Shown: positions 10,766 through 21,429 of the stretch, piece after piece
Layout: each line of letters opens with the position of its first letter
Position numbering within the stretch: the first letter of the stretch is position 1
Origin: Gordionus sp. m RMFG-2023
Lineage: Eukaryota; Nematomorpha; Gordioida; Chordodea; Parachordodidae
Assembly: GCF_954871325.1 (NCBI RefSeq)
Contig: NC_088775.1
Location: 13,555,561 to 13,619,560 of the forward strand
Direction of reading: 5' to 3'
DNA length: 64,000 nt
Made by a program: the position numbers and the translations under genes
Notes under the pieces: generated by a model
Seen by the model: only the letters and a program-made list of their open reading frames with translations
What the model was told of the DNA's origin: nothing
The model's database searches: none

Positions 10766-13666
10766 TTATAATGTTAGATCTAATTTTCTTTTAGAATTTG
10801 ATAATTCATTTATTATCTCAGAATTAGCTGGTGTTAATTTCCGATGAATATTTAATAGCGCTAAACCATTTAATCGATTTTGAGAGGTAGTATTTCGCAA
10901 ATATGTTTTTAGTCGTCGTAAATTTGAAAAAGTTCTTTCATTTGTACATGTCGTAATGGGGAGGCATGCTAAAATTTGAAAGAATTTCGTAATGTTTGGA
11001 AAGTCTATTAGTGTGTGTTTACATATATTGAGTGCATTTAGTGCATTATCAGGCTTAATATCCATTCTTTTCAAGTTTGCATACCAATATTTAAATTCAG
11101 CAATTACTTCCAATTCGCTCCCTACCATATCTTGGAAATAAAAATTATATAAATAGCGAATTTTATTTATAATATCATCCGAGATGCTCATAGATGGATT
11201 AGAGGATAATAAAATCTGTAAGTTATTGAGTAGTAGCTTATGGTTCAATAAGCGATCTTTAATTTGAGTTAAAAATGTATCCATAAGTGGTATAAAAATC
11301 GTAATTTTGTAATACTCCTCTACCGATTGAGTGGATATATTACTCCTATGTACTTGCCTCGATACAATTCTTGGCATGATTATCATCATATTATATGAAT
11401 GCACTTTTTTTTGAACGATGTTAAAAATTTTGTTAAATTCACAATCAGCATTTTTTCTTATTTCTAAAATAGTATCATATGCATCTTCTGCTAAGATCAA
11501 TGCTTGAACCATATCTTGATTAACTTTTTGCAAGGCTCTGCATAATAATATAGTGTGACAGAATAAAGTGTTAATGCAATGTACTGCCAATAAAAACTCT
11601 GGATCTTGAATTGCTTTCAATATTCCATTAGCCTCCGCCACCACTGACGTATCGGTCCATTCATGTATTTCCTCTAATGCAACAATTATTGGGTCTAATA
11701 ATTCAAGAAAAACTGAAACTGATTCATGACGTAATATCCATCGTGTTGGGCATATTTTGACCAGTTTATGGTGACTATTCCCAAATTCTTCCTTTGCCAG
11801 ACAATTCTTGAGGACATTAGATCTTTTAGGATACTTGAACATATCATAAACTTTGCCTATTGTGCCTGTTTGAATAATGATTATAATTAAAATAAAAGTT
11901 TAATAAACCCATGGTACTACGAATAACAGGAATTGAGCAACAATCAGAAATAGCTAGATTAAGGGAATGGGACGCACAGTGAACATATATCGCTGTAGGG
12001 TATTTCTTTATTAAATGTGATTGAACACCATTTAAATGTCCACTCATAGCAGGGGCACCATCATATCCCTGTCCCCGCATAGAATTGACATTGATTTTAA
12101 ATTTTTTAAGATGTAAATCAATTGTGTTTGCAAGAGATTCCCCTCTCATATCTTGAACAGGAATAAATTGCAAAAAGTCTTCTTTTATTTGAACTTCATC
12201 TATATAAATGATAATACTTTATACAAAATAAATATAAATTTTACCATTTTCAGAATATAAATACCGAGCACACAACGACATCTGCTCTATCCCAGATATA
12301 TCTGTTGACTCATCGGCCAAGACTGAAAAGAAAGGAGAATTATTAATATTTGCTACTACTTTTTTTAAAATTAAATCATTGCACACATCTATTATTTCAT
12401 TTTGAATAGAGGGGCTTAAATATGTAGCATTTCTGGGTGCATTCAATAAATTGAGTCTTAGCTCATCGTCTCCAATTGCTCGGTTTCGGAGAATAGCTCT
12501 AAAATTCCCATCATTTTCATTTGCATCATCATTAAATATAGAACCGGAATCTCGATGCCCTCGCAATGCCATGCATTGATTTCCACATGTAATTATAGCA
12601 TCTATTATAGGAGATATTTTTCTTCTATTTTCAGTTACTAATTTTTTTTTACCTTGATCTTTATAAAAAAAGTAATTATAAGGTTATAAAATATGGTTTA
12701 CCTATTATCTGAATTATTGAATCTCTATCCTTAGCATTAATTGCTCTTAGAGAAGATATAATATTTTGTGTATTTTTATGGTATAAATTGTTTTGATGAT
12801 TTTCAAAGTTCTCTCATGCATCTTTCCAACGTCTATATGGGCCGTTCACCAGCCGCCTTAATTTTTGTTCACCTTTACCAGCATATTTTGGCCCAAATAA
12901 AACATAATATTTACAATAGGCACCATTTTGTGAAGGTGAATAGGCCAACCAAGACCAAGTTGTAAACCAACGGAATTTTAATTTCCTTTTGGAAAGATCT
13001 CGAGGAAATTGATAATTACTCGATGGCCTATATATATTATCTAATATATAAAAGTCTTTGGGAGCTACACCTATTTGAACATAATTGCTTATGTCAAATG
13101 GTAAGGTTCCTAAATAAATTATATACATATTTTTAAAATAAAAACAAATTTAACCAGATTGCAAATTCTGTACTTTTGACTGTAAATTTACTGCAGATCT
13201 TTCATCAACATTAACTTTAAAAAAATGTAAATTATATAATATTAAAATACAGTACTTATTGGGACTATCTGAATCATAGGATCATTTTTCTCTAGTGTAA
13301 TCACTAATGTTTCAGCATCTTTTTGAGATTTATCAATATCAACTAATAAAATTTTAATATTCAGTTTTTACTTGAATCAAGTCCTCCTAATTTTATAGAA
13401 TTATTATTTTCTAGCACCATCACTAAAGATAAATATTAAATCCATTATAAATATAGAATGTACCTTCATCAATCCTTTTTAAATTAATTCTAATTTCCTT
13501 CTCTTTTGATATATTTTTATGATTGTTACTTATTTGTAATACCCTATTTTCACTTGGATTTGAATTAATTTTCTTACAATGATCTTGGTAGAAAATTAAA
13601 TATTATAACAAATATAGAATTACCTTTTTCATTTACATTCTTTAAAAAATATTTTCTGATGTCCAT
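10766..13666 (-). CDS. hAT-2 transposase (TTF zinc finger, DUF4371, hAT dimerisation), spliced
   Basis: Start ATG at 13664-13666 (MDIRKYF), stop before 10766. N-terminal exons lie between 13130 and 13666. The TTF-type finger is at 12814-13120 (FRWFTTWSWLAYSP..GAYCKYY). The DUF4371 region holds MALRGHRDSGSIF, ESTDISGIEQMSLC, MRGQGYDGAPAMSG and YVHCASHSLNLA. The C-terminal exon (10766-11865) ends in the dimerisation domain TNERTFSNLRRLKTYL. Introns at 12200-12244 (45 nt) and 11866-11908 (43 nt) have GT-AG borders that restore family residues, and others are equally short. The one in-frame stop I noticed is a TGA near 12826 after WKDA. A DNA-cleaving transposase acting in the nucleus on its own ends is inferred; this copy is nearly whole but probably not functional as it stands. 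Confidence 0.85.
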
Positions 13667-13684
13667 ATCAATCTTAAAGTAGAA

Positions 13685-15135
13685 TAATATTCAAATTTAC
13701 AAAAAATTGTTAATTAAAAAATAATAAATAAAAATGCTATTTGATTTCATATATAAAGTTACAAATTTATACCCATTAATTGTAAATATATTTATATGTG
13801 CCAATAAAATAAAGACAGGTTTGTAATAAATTTTGAATTTCATCATGTGTTAATAAAAAAGAATTTATTTTGCAATATGTTTATGTATATCAGGTTAATA
13901 AATATAATTATTTCTATTTTTTGATTGATATATATGACTTTAAATTTGAAAATTTTATATTATTTATTTTTTGTGAAAGTAATTAATTTATATATATTTT
14001 ATATAACAATTATATAGGTGAAATGGATTGTGAATCAAGTGATGATGATTATTTACTAAATAGCAATCACAATTCAGAAACTGAGAAAGATGATACAGAG
14101 AGTGATAAAGAGGGAAAAGAAAATAATAATTTTTATAGTTTAATATTTTAGTATTATATAATTTATATTATAAATTTAGGTAAAGATGGCTTGACCAAAT
14201 GGAGTAAGGCATGTATTCCCCAAAAAAGAACCAGATCTCACAACATTATTTTATTAAATTCCCATTCATTAACAATAGTAGTAACTTTAAGAAAAAATAA
14301 AAAGCAGATTCCAACATCATTTAATTTAAAAAAGAAAGGTATTTATTCAAGTTTATTTGCCTTCCAAGATAATATGACATTAGTATCATACGTACCAAAA
14401 AAGTATAAGCATGTTATTATGCTTTCTACCCTTCACTATGATAACAATATTGATACATCAACTGGGGATTTGAAAAAACCAGAAATTATCACATTTTACA
14501 ATCTCACCAAAGCTGGTGTTGATGTTGTGGATCAGCTATGTTCAAATTATTCAATATCCAGAATAACAAATAGATGGCCTATGACAATTTTTTATAATTT
14601 GTTGAATATATCTTGCATAAATTCTTTAATAATTTATAAATCCAATAATTTAAAGGAGATTAATAGATCAAAGTTTATAAAATTATTAGCAATGGAGCTA
14701 ATAACTCCATTAATGAGTAATAGATATGAAAACCCACATGTTAATATACTGCTAAGGGATAATATTGGGAATATGCTTAATATAGAGGAATTAAAACCTA
14801 TTTCAACCAAACAAAAAGGAAGGTGGTCCTCTTGTCCAAGGGTTAGGGACAAGAAATCCTCATTTATTTGTTCAAAATTTATATGCAAAGATCATAGCGG
14901 GAGTTTTTTTCATCTATGTAGTGAAGGGTTAAGTAAATAAAAAATAAAGTCTATAAGATATTGTTATTTATAAATATTGGGGAATAGGTATATAAATGTG
15001 AAATGTCCATATAAGCAATTCAAATTCACAAAAAATTGTTCATTTAAAAAATAACAAATATAAATGCTATTTGATTTCATATATATAGTTAAAATTTATA
15101 CCCATTAATTGTAAATGTATTTATATTTGCCAATT
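13685..15135. repeat. about 120-bp direct repeats flanking the piggyBac ORF
   Basis: 13685-13805 and 15007-15135 share AAAAAATTGTT, ATGCTATTTGATTTCATATA and ATACCCATTAATTGTAAAT in the same orientation with few changes. They bracket the piggyBac remnant. They may be a tandem duplication of hAT-2 sequence. No TTAA pair marking the piggyBac ends was identified. Confidence 0.6.
14023..14940 (+). pseudogene. internally deleted piggyBac transposase
   Basis: Exon 1 (ATG 14023, acidic MDCESSDDD start) joins over a 42-nt GT-AG intron to GKDGLTKW. The long open part then shows TLRKNKKQIP, LVSYVPKKYKHVI, STLHYDNNID, KKPEIITFYN, KAGVDVVDQLC and SRITNRWPM, the second half of a piggyBac DDE transposase. 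It closes with a C-terminal cysteine region (CPRVRDKKSSFICSKFICKDH). At about 300 residues instead of 550 or more, it lacks the first half of the catalytic domain, so it cannot act by itself. Its frame is otherwise open, so the deletion rather than decay inactivated it. Confidence 0.85.
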
Positions 15136-16379
15136 TGTAATATATTTACTTAACACTTAAATAGATTTTAAAAAAATTGTTTACCTTTACACTTTCTATC
15201 TATATAAATCAAAACAGATGATATTGAAATGATATCCGTTAAAAAGTTGTAAAATATTAATTTTTTAAATTTAATTTATTTAATTTTATTAATAATTTTA
15301 TAATTTAACTTAATTAATAATTTTATAATTAAATTTAATTAATAATTTTATAATTAAATTTAATTAATAATTTTATAATTAAATTATTTTATTAAGAAGA
15401 ATAAATTAAATTAATTCATTTTATAAAAAATTATATTTAAGATATTAATATATATTATTAAGGAATTTTATGGATCTATTAATAGTAATTATATAAAATT
15501 TCACTTTTGTCTAGACTTATCATTGGCTTATATTTCATTTCTTAAAAAAGTTGTTTGGTTTCACCTTTTTTTATATATAAACCTCTTTTTAAAAAATATG
15601 AATTATAGTTAACAGTTTTAGTATAAAACATTATTATAACTTTCACATTCTTTCTTTCAAATTATTGTTTAAGATATGTGCATACATTTTTGGGGGACAA
15701 TGGTGAAGAGAGAACTAAGGAAGAAATTATTTAATAGTTTAAAATGATATTTACAAAAAGTGACATATTTCTGAAGAGGGGGGGGGGAATTTCCCCTTGC
15801 CCCCCCTGGCTACCCCTATGTTCTAATGCCTCATCCGAGCGCATTTTTAGCCTGACAAGGACTGCCTGGAAAAAGGAGAGAAATCGGATTGCTTTAACAA
15901 CATTAGAGATCGAGCTAATGATTAAACAATTATATAATATATCTGTAGAAGTCCATATTTACTATTTCAATTTTAAAATTCTAAATTGTAAACGTCCATT
16001 TTATTCATAAATATATCTAATTAAGATCAAAAACTATTTAATAATATAAAACAGTTATCAAATATAATAATAATTATCTTAAACTATCCAGCTTCCATGT
16101 CTTCTCCACCCCAAAAGGCACACAAAGAAAACTCTATTGTTCTTCGCCAAAAAACCGCATGTGTTCACTCCTTTCCCCTTCTATCCCCTAGGAACAATTA
16201 ATCCTCATGTCAGAAAATGACTGACATTTAGTATATTATATTAAATTTATTTCTTCTTTTTTTCAACGGCTACAACAATGTCATGCCAGGAATTTTATAA
16301 ATATCTCAATAACGACGGCAAACATTTAGTTCTATTATTTAAATCTCAAATAAAATATAATTAAGTTTTAGCAATGACG

Positions 16380-17240
16380 CAATAAAATTTATTGTCAATT
16401 TTTAATTGTAAAGATGAACACATCTGCAGCATATGAATCTTTGTTAAAATTCTTCTGATTGCAACTACACATTAACAGCATGTAGTAGATTTCCTACATG
16501 TGAAATCATTCAAATATACCTCTGCCATTCATTATTGAAAAAAAATTTCAAAATATTAGGACAACTTTTATAATCTTTATTTAAGAAATATTTTTTTAAA
16601 GGTTTATAAAATTTTAAAATTCTGATGGCGGGTATTAGGAACATATCGCAACCAACATTGTGCTGACTAAATTCTGTAAATACACTCTGTTTTTACCAAA
16701 TTCACTGAGGCATTATCAGATCAGAAAGCTGAGATAATCTCGAATCTGCTATATTTACCATTTATATGGTTAGCTATGTCTTTGCATTTTTCGCTATTTG
16801 AGGGGAAAAAATTTAATAGTTTTACTGAAACGACCTTAATTTTAATGAAATAGCGGAGGAATTAGATGCATCTGTCAGAATTGCATATGTATGCCCATTT
16901 TTCAAATCGTCAAGAATTGACCTCCTGGATTTAGGTCCTAAAACATTGATGATAGCCTTGCTCATTTTTATTCTACAAGTATAGTTTTCATTTATATTAG
17001 AGTCGTTAAATATTATGGGAAAAAGATTCTACCAACATTGTGATGATAAGTATCTCTGTGAATGTTGTACTACAAGATAAGTGATTACAATTGCCGCTAC
17101 TGTAGTTTCATCATTTCCTATTTTTGGAGTACCTTATTATGTATTTAAACGTGATACGTGATAATTAAGCGCCTATCCCTATAATGTTATACACACACAC
17201 TGTAGATTTCCAATTGCGGTCGTTTTGCGGGACATTCGCA
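16380..17240 (-). pseudogene. hAT-1 transposase, inverted partial copy
   Basis: On the minus strand this repeats 8490-9780: TTGACGATTTGAAAAATGGGC.., CTGACAGATGCATCTAA, the TGTAGGAAATCTACT block and the CCGCAATTGGAAATCTAC subterminal sequence. It is therefore a second, inverted 5' half of the same family inside hAT-1. It is decayed and encodes nothing now. Confidence 0.7.
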
Positions 17241-17866
17241 TAAAATATATTTTTAATTGTAAAATTAAAATCGTTTTTTTTTATAAAATTTTATCTTGTT
17301 TACATTCTTTTATATCTAAAAAAGATCGTTGGTTTTTTTTATAAATTAATATATTTTAATAAATCAAGATGTTATTTTATTTTGAAAAAGAGTTACCGAC
17401 TTTGTATTTATATAAACTATATAAAAAATAATAGGCGCCCGCAAAAATTTTTTTTTACCAATTTTTATATTTCTCCCGCATAATACCAAATTTCTCCCGC
17501 AATTTGAAAATTTTGACCTGGCAACCCTCCTCCTATATATCATTTTTAAGCATAGTAGTTTTTATTTTAAAAATAATAAAAAGGTTTTTATATAGTTTAG
17601 ACATTGTACCTCAAAACTGGAAAAGAAAAATATGAAATTTTTTTTATGTCCCTAAGAGGCCCTCAAACATGGCGAATTTATGAGGTCTAAAATGCAAAGT
17701 CTTCTAAGTGATCTCACGAGCTTACAATGTAATTATTTCGATGGAAACTAGTGTATATATTTTTTTTAGATATATCAATATTTATCAATCATTTTTGAAA
17801 TTTTAAATAATTAAAATTTTAATTGGTAACCATATAAAATTGACTGGTGAATATATGCACCGTTAA

Positions 17867-18329
17867 CCATCTAGCAGTATAAATTATTTTAAATTCAAAC
17901 AAATCAAATTTAACATAATGAATTATAATTTTTTATATTATACGTAAAACTATTACCATTACTAAAAAAGGAGGGGGGGGGGGGGTGCCTCGACCCTCCT
18001 GAAAGTTTTGAAAAAATTTTTATACCCAAAAAAGGTCTTTTGAAATTATTTTTAGCCCCCTGAGAATCGATAATATGTTTCTTTTATGAATTTTTATCTC
18101 GACTTAATTATATGAAATTATACGCAAATTACGGTTCATAAATTTTTGAAAATTTAAATTATTCATAAAAAATTTTAAATTTTTGTACCCTCTTCCTTGT
18201 TGAACATTTTTTTTCTTATGCACCTGTTTTGTCAATTCAATCAAAATTATCAAAATAATATATAACTAATTAAAAAATCAAGATTCTATAAAATAAATAT
18301 TTAATTTTTAATCGTTTCTAAAATAACTT
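17867..18329. other. AT-rich spacer with a G12-14 tract
   Basis: A G tract at about 17970 is followed by TGCCTCGACCCTCCTG, like the G-rich ends of local hAT elements. No partner end or coding signal is seen. Confidence 0.3.
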
Positions 18330-19556
18330 AACAAATGACGGAGTTTTACCTTCAGATACTGCTGGTGAATTGGAGATTCATAATTCAATTGACGACATTC
18401 CAGATCCATCTGTTACAAGAAGCTATACTGTAATTTCTCGCCATTTACAATTGAGAAAACAGATAGTTATATTTTACAATCCCTTTCAATGGGGAAAATG
18501 AAGATAAAATAGAACTTGAAGACAATTTACATGGTAAAAATCCATCAGATATATTTTTTAATTTCCGGCGAAGATTCCCTAATTGTAGATCAAAAAAATA
18601 TTTATGCAAAACAAATGAATAGGTCTAATAATGTATAACCATCCCAGATATTAAGAGATTTATTGGAATTCTATTATTTACTGGATATCATTCGTTCGCA
18701 CATTAAAAGATGTATTTGTCTAATAATAGTGATATTTCTATTCCAATAATCCGGAATACAATGACTCAATTACAATTACTAAATTTGAAATATAATATTC
18801 ATTTGACCGACAATACTAAAAATATATACATGATAGATTTTTATAAAGTTAGGCCTTACAAAACCAAAATCATAAAATATATTTTGATAGTTTCTATACG
18901 TAAATTAAACTTTTGTCATACTTAAAACAAATGGGATATTTTACAACTGGAACTGTGAGGGAATAATAGAATGAAGCATTGCCCAGTTGAATCTATAAAT
19001 GCTGTAGAAAAAAAAGAAAGAGAATATGATTATAGGTTCGAAAAATTAAACGATATTTATAGTTCGTTGGAATTATAATACGGCGGTGAAGAGGTATTCC
19101 AAGAAAATATCTTCTAAAATAAAAATTTCTCAACCAAATATGATCACTGCTTATAACACTTGGGTGGAGTTGATCTGTGTGATAATCCCATATCTACTAT
19201 AGAATAAAAAGAGGGAAAAGGGCTGTGGCCAATATTCACCAATTTTATCGATGTAGCTTTGGTAAATTCGTGGAAATTTATGAATCGAGATGAGAAGAAA
19301 TTGCTTGCATTTAGGCGAGAAGTTACTACTTCCTTTGAACACTAATAAAAATTGAAAAAAAAATTAAGTACAGGGCACCCAAGGCAGTTTGCATTACAGA
19401 GCGAAAACCCTACTGATTCATCTGGAAATTATTTATCCAAAATTATAGATGGAAAAAGACGTAGATGCAGATATTGCCATACGCACTCAAAATAGTGCCA
19501 AACATGTCAAATCACAATTCATACTAAATGTTTCAAGGATTTTCATAATATATAAA
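18330..19556 (+). pseudogene. second piggyBac transposase, decayed
   Basis: In order: DTAGELEIHNS (acidic N-terminus), IPDIKRFIGILLFTGYHS near 18640, the K-R-P-like LSNNSDIS helix, LGGVDLCDNP near 19160 and a C-terminal cysteine domain CRYCHTHSK..CQTC..HTKCF at 19450-19550. This is a different piggyBac family from the one at 14023. Many stops and frame changes show it is dead. A TTAA end lies just downstream at 19582, but its orientation does not fit this copy. Confidence 0.8.
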
Positions 19557-19581
19557 CATTTTCTCGTTTTTATTATAATGG

Positions 19582-19602
19582 TTAACGGTGCAGATATGCA
19601 CC
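19582..19602. repeat. TTAA plus GGTGCA..TGCACC hairpin end
   Basis: TTAA followed by CGGTGCAGATATGCACC, an imperfect palindrome matching the ends at 8401 and 17866. It appears to be the left end of a third element whose right end I cannot find. Confidence 0.5.
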
Positions 19603-19737
19603 AGGCTAGATTTCCTATTTAGGATTTTTTTAAAATATCATATTTGAGCATTAATCAATATAATTTGAAAAAATTGAGCATTTTTATCCACTAGAAAAAT
19701 CTTGACCATTAATAGGTTAAATATGGTTTTTTGTAAA

Positions 19738-20400
19738 TTAGAGGTGGGTTTCGACCCGCTCATCTAAGTGGGAGGGCGGGTGGGCCAAAATTTTTTAAAA
19801 AGCGGGCAGGCAGGTTTAAAAAAATTTAAAATCATTTAAGTGAATATTAATAAAAAATTGTTCTTATGAACTTTTATAAAAAAATCATAAAAACTTTTTT
19901 GTATATTAAAACTTCTTTGGTGGAAACGACAAGAGATTTGCCAAAACTATCAAATTGGCAATTCCTGCAACTAGCGCTTCTTCTGAACGAGAATTTAGCA
20001 TTGCTGGAAGGTTTTTAGAAAAAATAAGGTTTTTAAATACATAAAATGTCGATTCATTATTATTTTTGCATTATAATTAAATATAATATCAATTTTATAT
20101 TTATTTTTTTATAAATATTTTATTTGATCAAATAAATTATCTTTGAATATTATAGTAATTTTCTAAATTATAAAACTTTTTAAAGAGGTGTAATACAAAT
20201 TTTTTTTATTAGATGCTTATAAAATTGAAAGAATGGCCATAATTAAATTTTATAATAGCGGTTGGGTTAAATTTTTTTTATACATAATAGGTGGGTGGGT
20301 AAAAATTTAGACTAATGGGCGGGCGGGTATATTTTTTGTTAAAACATTGAGTGGGAGGGCTAATGGTCCAAAAACCCATCCAAATGCAGATCTTTATGTA
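19738..20400 (+). mobile_element. hAT remnant with GGGCGGG subterminal repeats
   Basis: The hAT dimerisation motif IPATSASSEREFSIAGR lies at about 19955-20010 (+). Around it are GTGGGAGGGCGGGTGGG and GCGGGCAGGCAGG on the left and GGTGGGTGGG, GGGCGGGCGGG and GTGGGAGGGC on the right. Outer ends read TTAGAGGTGGGTTTCGACCC and AACCCATCC..GCAGATC. No intact transposase and no clean target duplication. Confidence 0.65.
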
Positions 20401-21016
20401 AATATTATTAGTCAAAAATACAAATCACAGGAAATTATTAATTTTGGAAATTTCATAAATGAAATGTGGTGGATGAAAAATGACATGTGATATTGAGGAT
20501 ATTTCAAATATTTAATTTTAAGCCAAGGGTCGGGCTACCTCTTACATCGTAATCCGAGCTAGATAAAAGTTTTCAATGGCTGAGGTTCAGATAGCCTCTG
20601 CAGGACTCTGATCACATCACCTGTCAGATTGATAGGTTAACAGAAATGACAAATGATTAAATTTTATTAAAACAGATAATTATTTTAAATATTAAATAAT
20701 TCTATCTAAAATAATTCAATCTAATTATTTAAATAATTCATCGAATATTTACTCATTTAAATCGGATATTTGAAAAATGAATAATTTATTATTTGTATTC
20801 TTTATTATTCGATTAATTTTTGAAAGGCTTACTCTAAATATAGGGTTCCCCATACTATATAAACGTTCTACAGGAGCGTTTTATGTAGGTGAGACATTAT
20901 ATTTAATAAAAAGTAATATTTTGAAAATCATCATACATTATTTAATATATTCTATAAAGTAACTGATTACTTTTGTAGTACATTCTTAAAAATATAACTG
21001 GTTACTTTAACAACAC
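20401..21016. other. spacer with a 120-nt GC-richer patch and a hAT right end
   Basis: The patch at 20520-20640 (CCAAGGGTCGGGCTACC to CACCTGTCAGATTG) stands out from its AT surroundings but has no coding frame or tRNA boxes. At 20957-21016 the sequence AACTGGTTACTTTAACAACAC is the inverse of the hAT-type left end at 59211 (GTGTTGTTAAGGTAACTAG). The left partner was not located. Confidence 0.4.
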
Positions 21017-21429
21017 AAATGTTTTCCATGTATTCACATCTTTTATCACAATATAAAATATTGTTTTCACATTTTATATCAAAATAAAATTTTCATATCT
21101 TTTATCAAAATAAAATAGTTAATATTATATAATAAAGGCCAAACAATTTAAGTCCAAGATATTTATAAGAAATTTTGGGCCAAACTCGAGCCTTGAAAAA
21201 ATTGAAATTGAAGAACTCTGTGAGCATATTTCCAACAAATTATTTGGCCATTAAACCTCATAATTTAATTTAAAAAATTATATCATTTGCATTCTTATCA
21301 GAAAATAATTATTTACATAAACTATTTATAAAAAATATATACATTGTATTTAATTTTAATAAAAAAAATATTTACTCATTGTAATGGGGATATAAAAATC
21401 ATTTTTGATATACAATGGATTTAAAAATT

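Larger units (their letters stand above)
10138..15820. mobile_element. hAT-2, ZMYM1-like autonomous-type element
   Basis: Ends CATAGGCGTAGCCAGG and CCTGGCTACCCCTATG are inverted repeats. The 8-bp target TTCTAATG is exact at 10130-10137 and 15821-15828. G and C tracts follow just inside the ends. The element carries its own spliced transposase gene (-, 10766-13666), an inverted partial copy of that gene's 3' end (10430-10760) and a piggyBac insertion near 14023-14940. A 1.1-kb deletion derivative with the same ends lies at 45746-46838. Confidence 0.9.
8432..17529 (+). mobile_element. hAT-1 element, with nested insertions
   Basis: Left end CAGGGTTACCATG, right end TGGCAACCCT(C). The 8-bp target CTCCTATA is duplicated exactly at 8424-8431 and 17530-17537. 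Subterminal CTCCCGCAA motifs lie at both ends. The interior carries a decayed forward transposase (8700-10129, resuming at 15829-16010) and an inverted partial second copy (about 16380-17240). hAT-2 inserted into the transposase's C-terminal dimerisation region. Its own target site lies 20 bp inside the piggyBac-type MITE. Confidence 0.85.
8401..17866. mobile_element. piggyBac-type MITE (TTAA ends) interrupted by hAT-1
   Basis: The left end is TTAA (8401-8404) followed by CGGTGCATATATACACC. The right end is GGTGAATATATGCACCG followed by TTAA (17863-17866). The inverted ends agree at 16 of 17 bases and the TTAA target is that of piggyBac. Without the hAT insertion at 8432-17529 the element would be only about 370 bp and non-coding, so it is a MITE. 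A related TTAA plus hairpin end lies at 19582. Confidence 0.75.

Noticed and set aside
19582-19602. 3' end of the piggyBac at 18330-19556
   Set aside because: TTAA stands on the left of the hairpin, so it marks an element extending rightwards, not the end of the transposase copy to its left.
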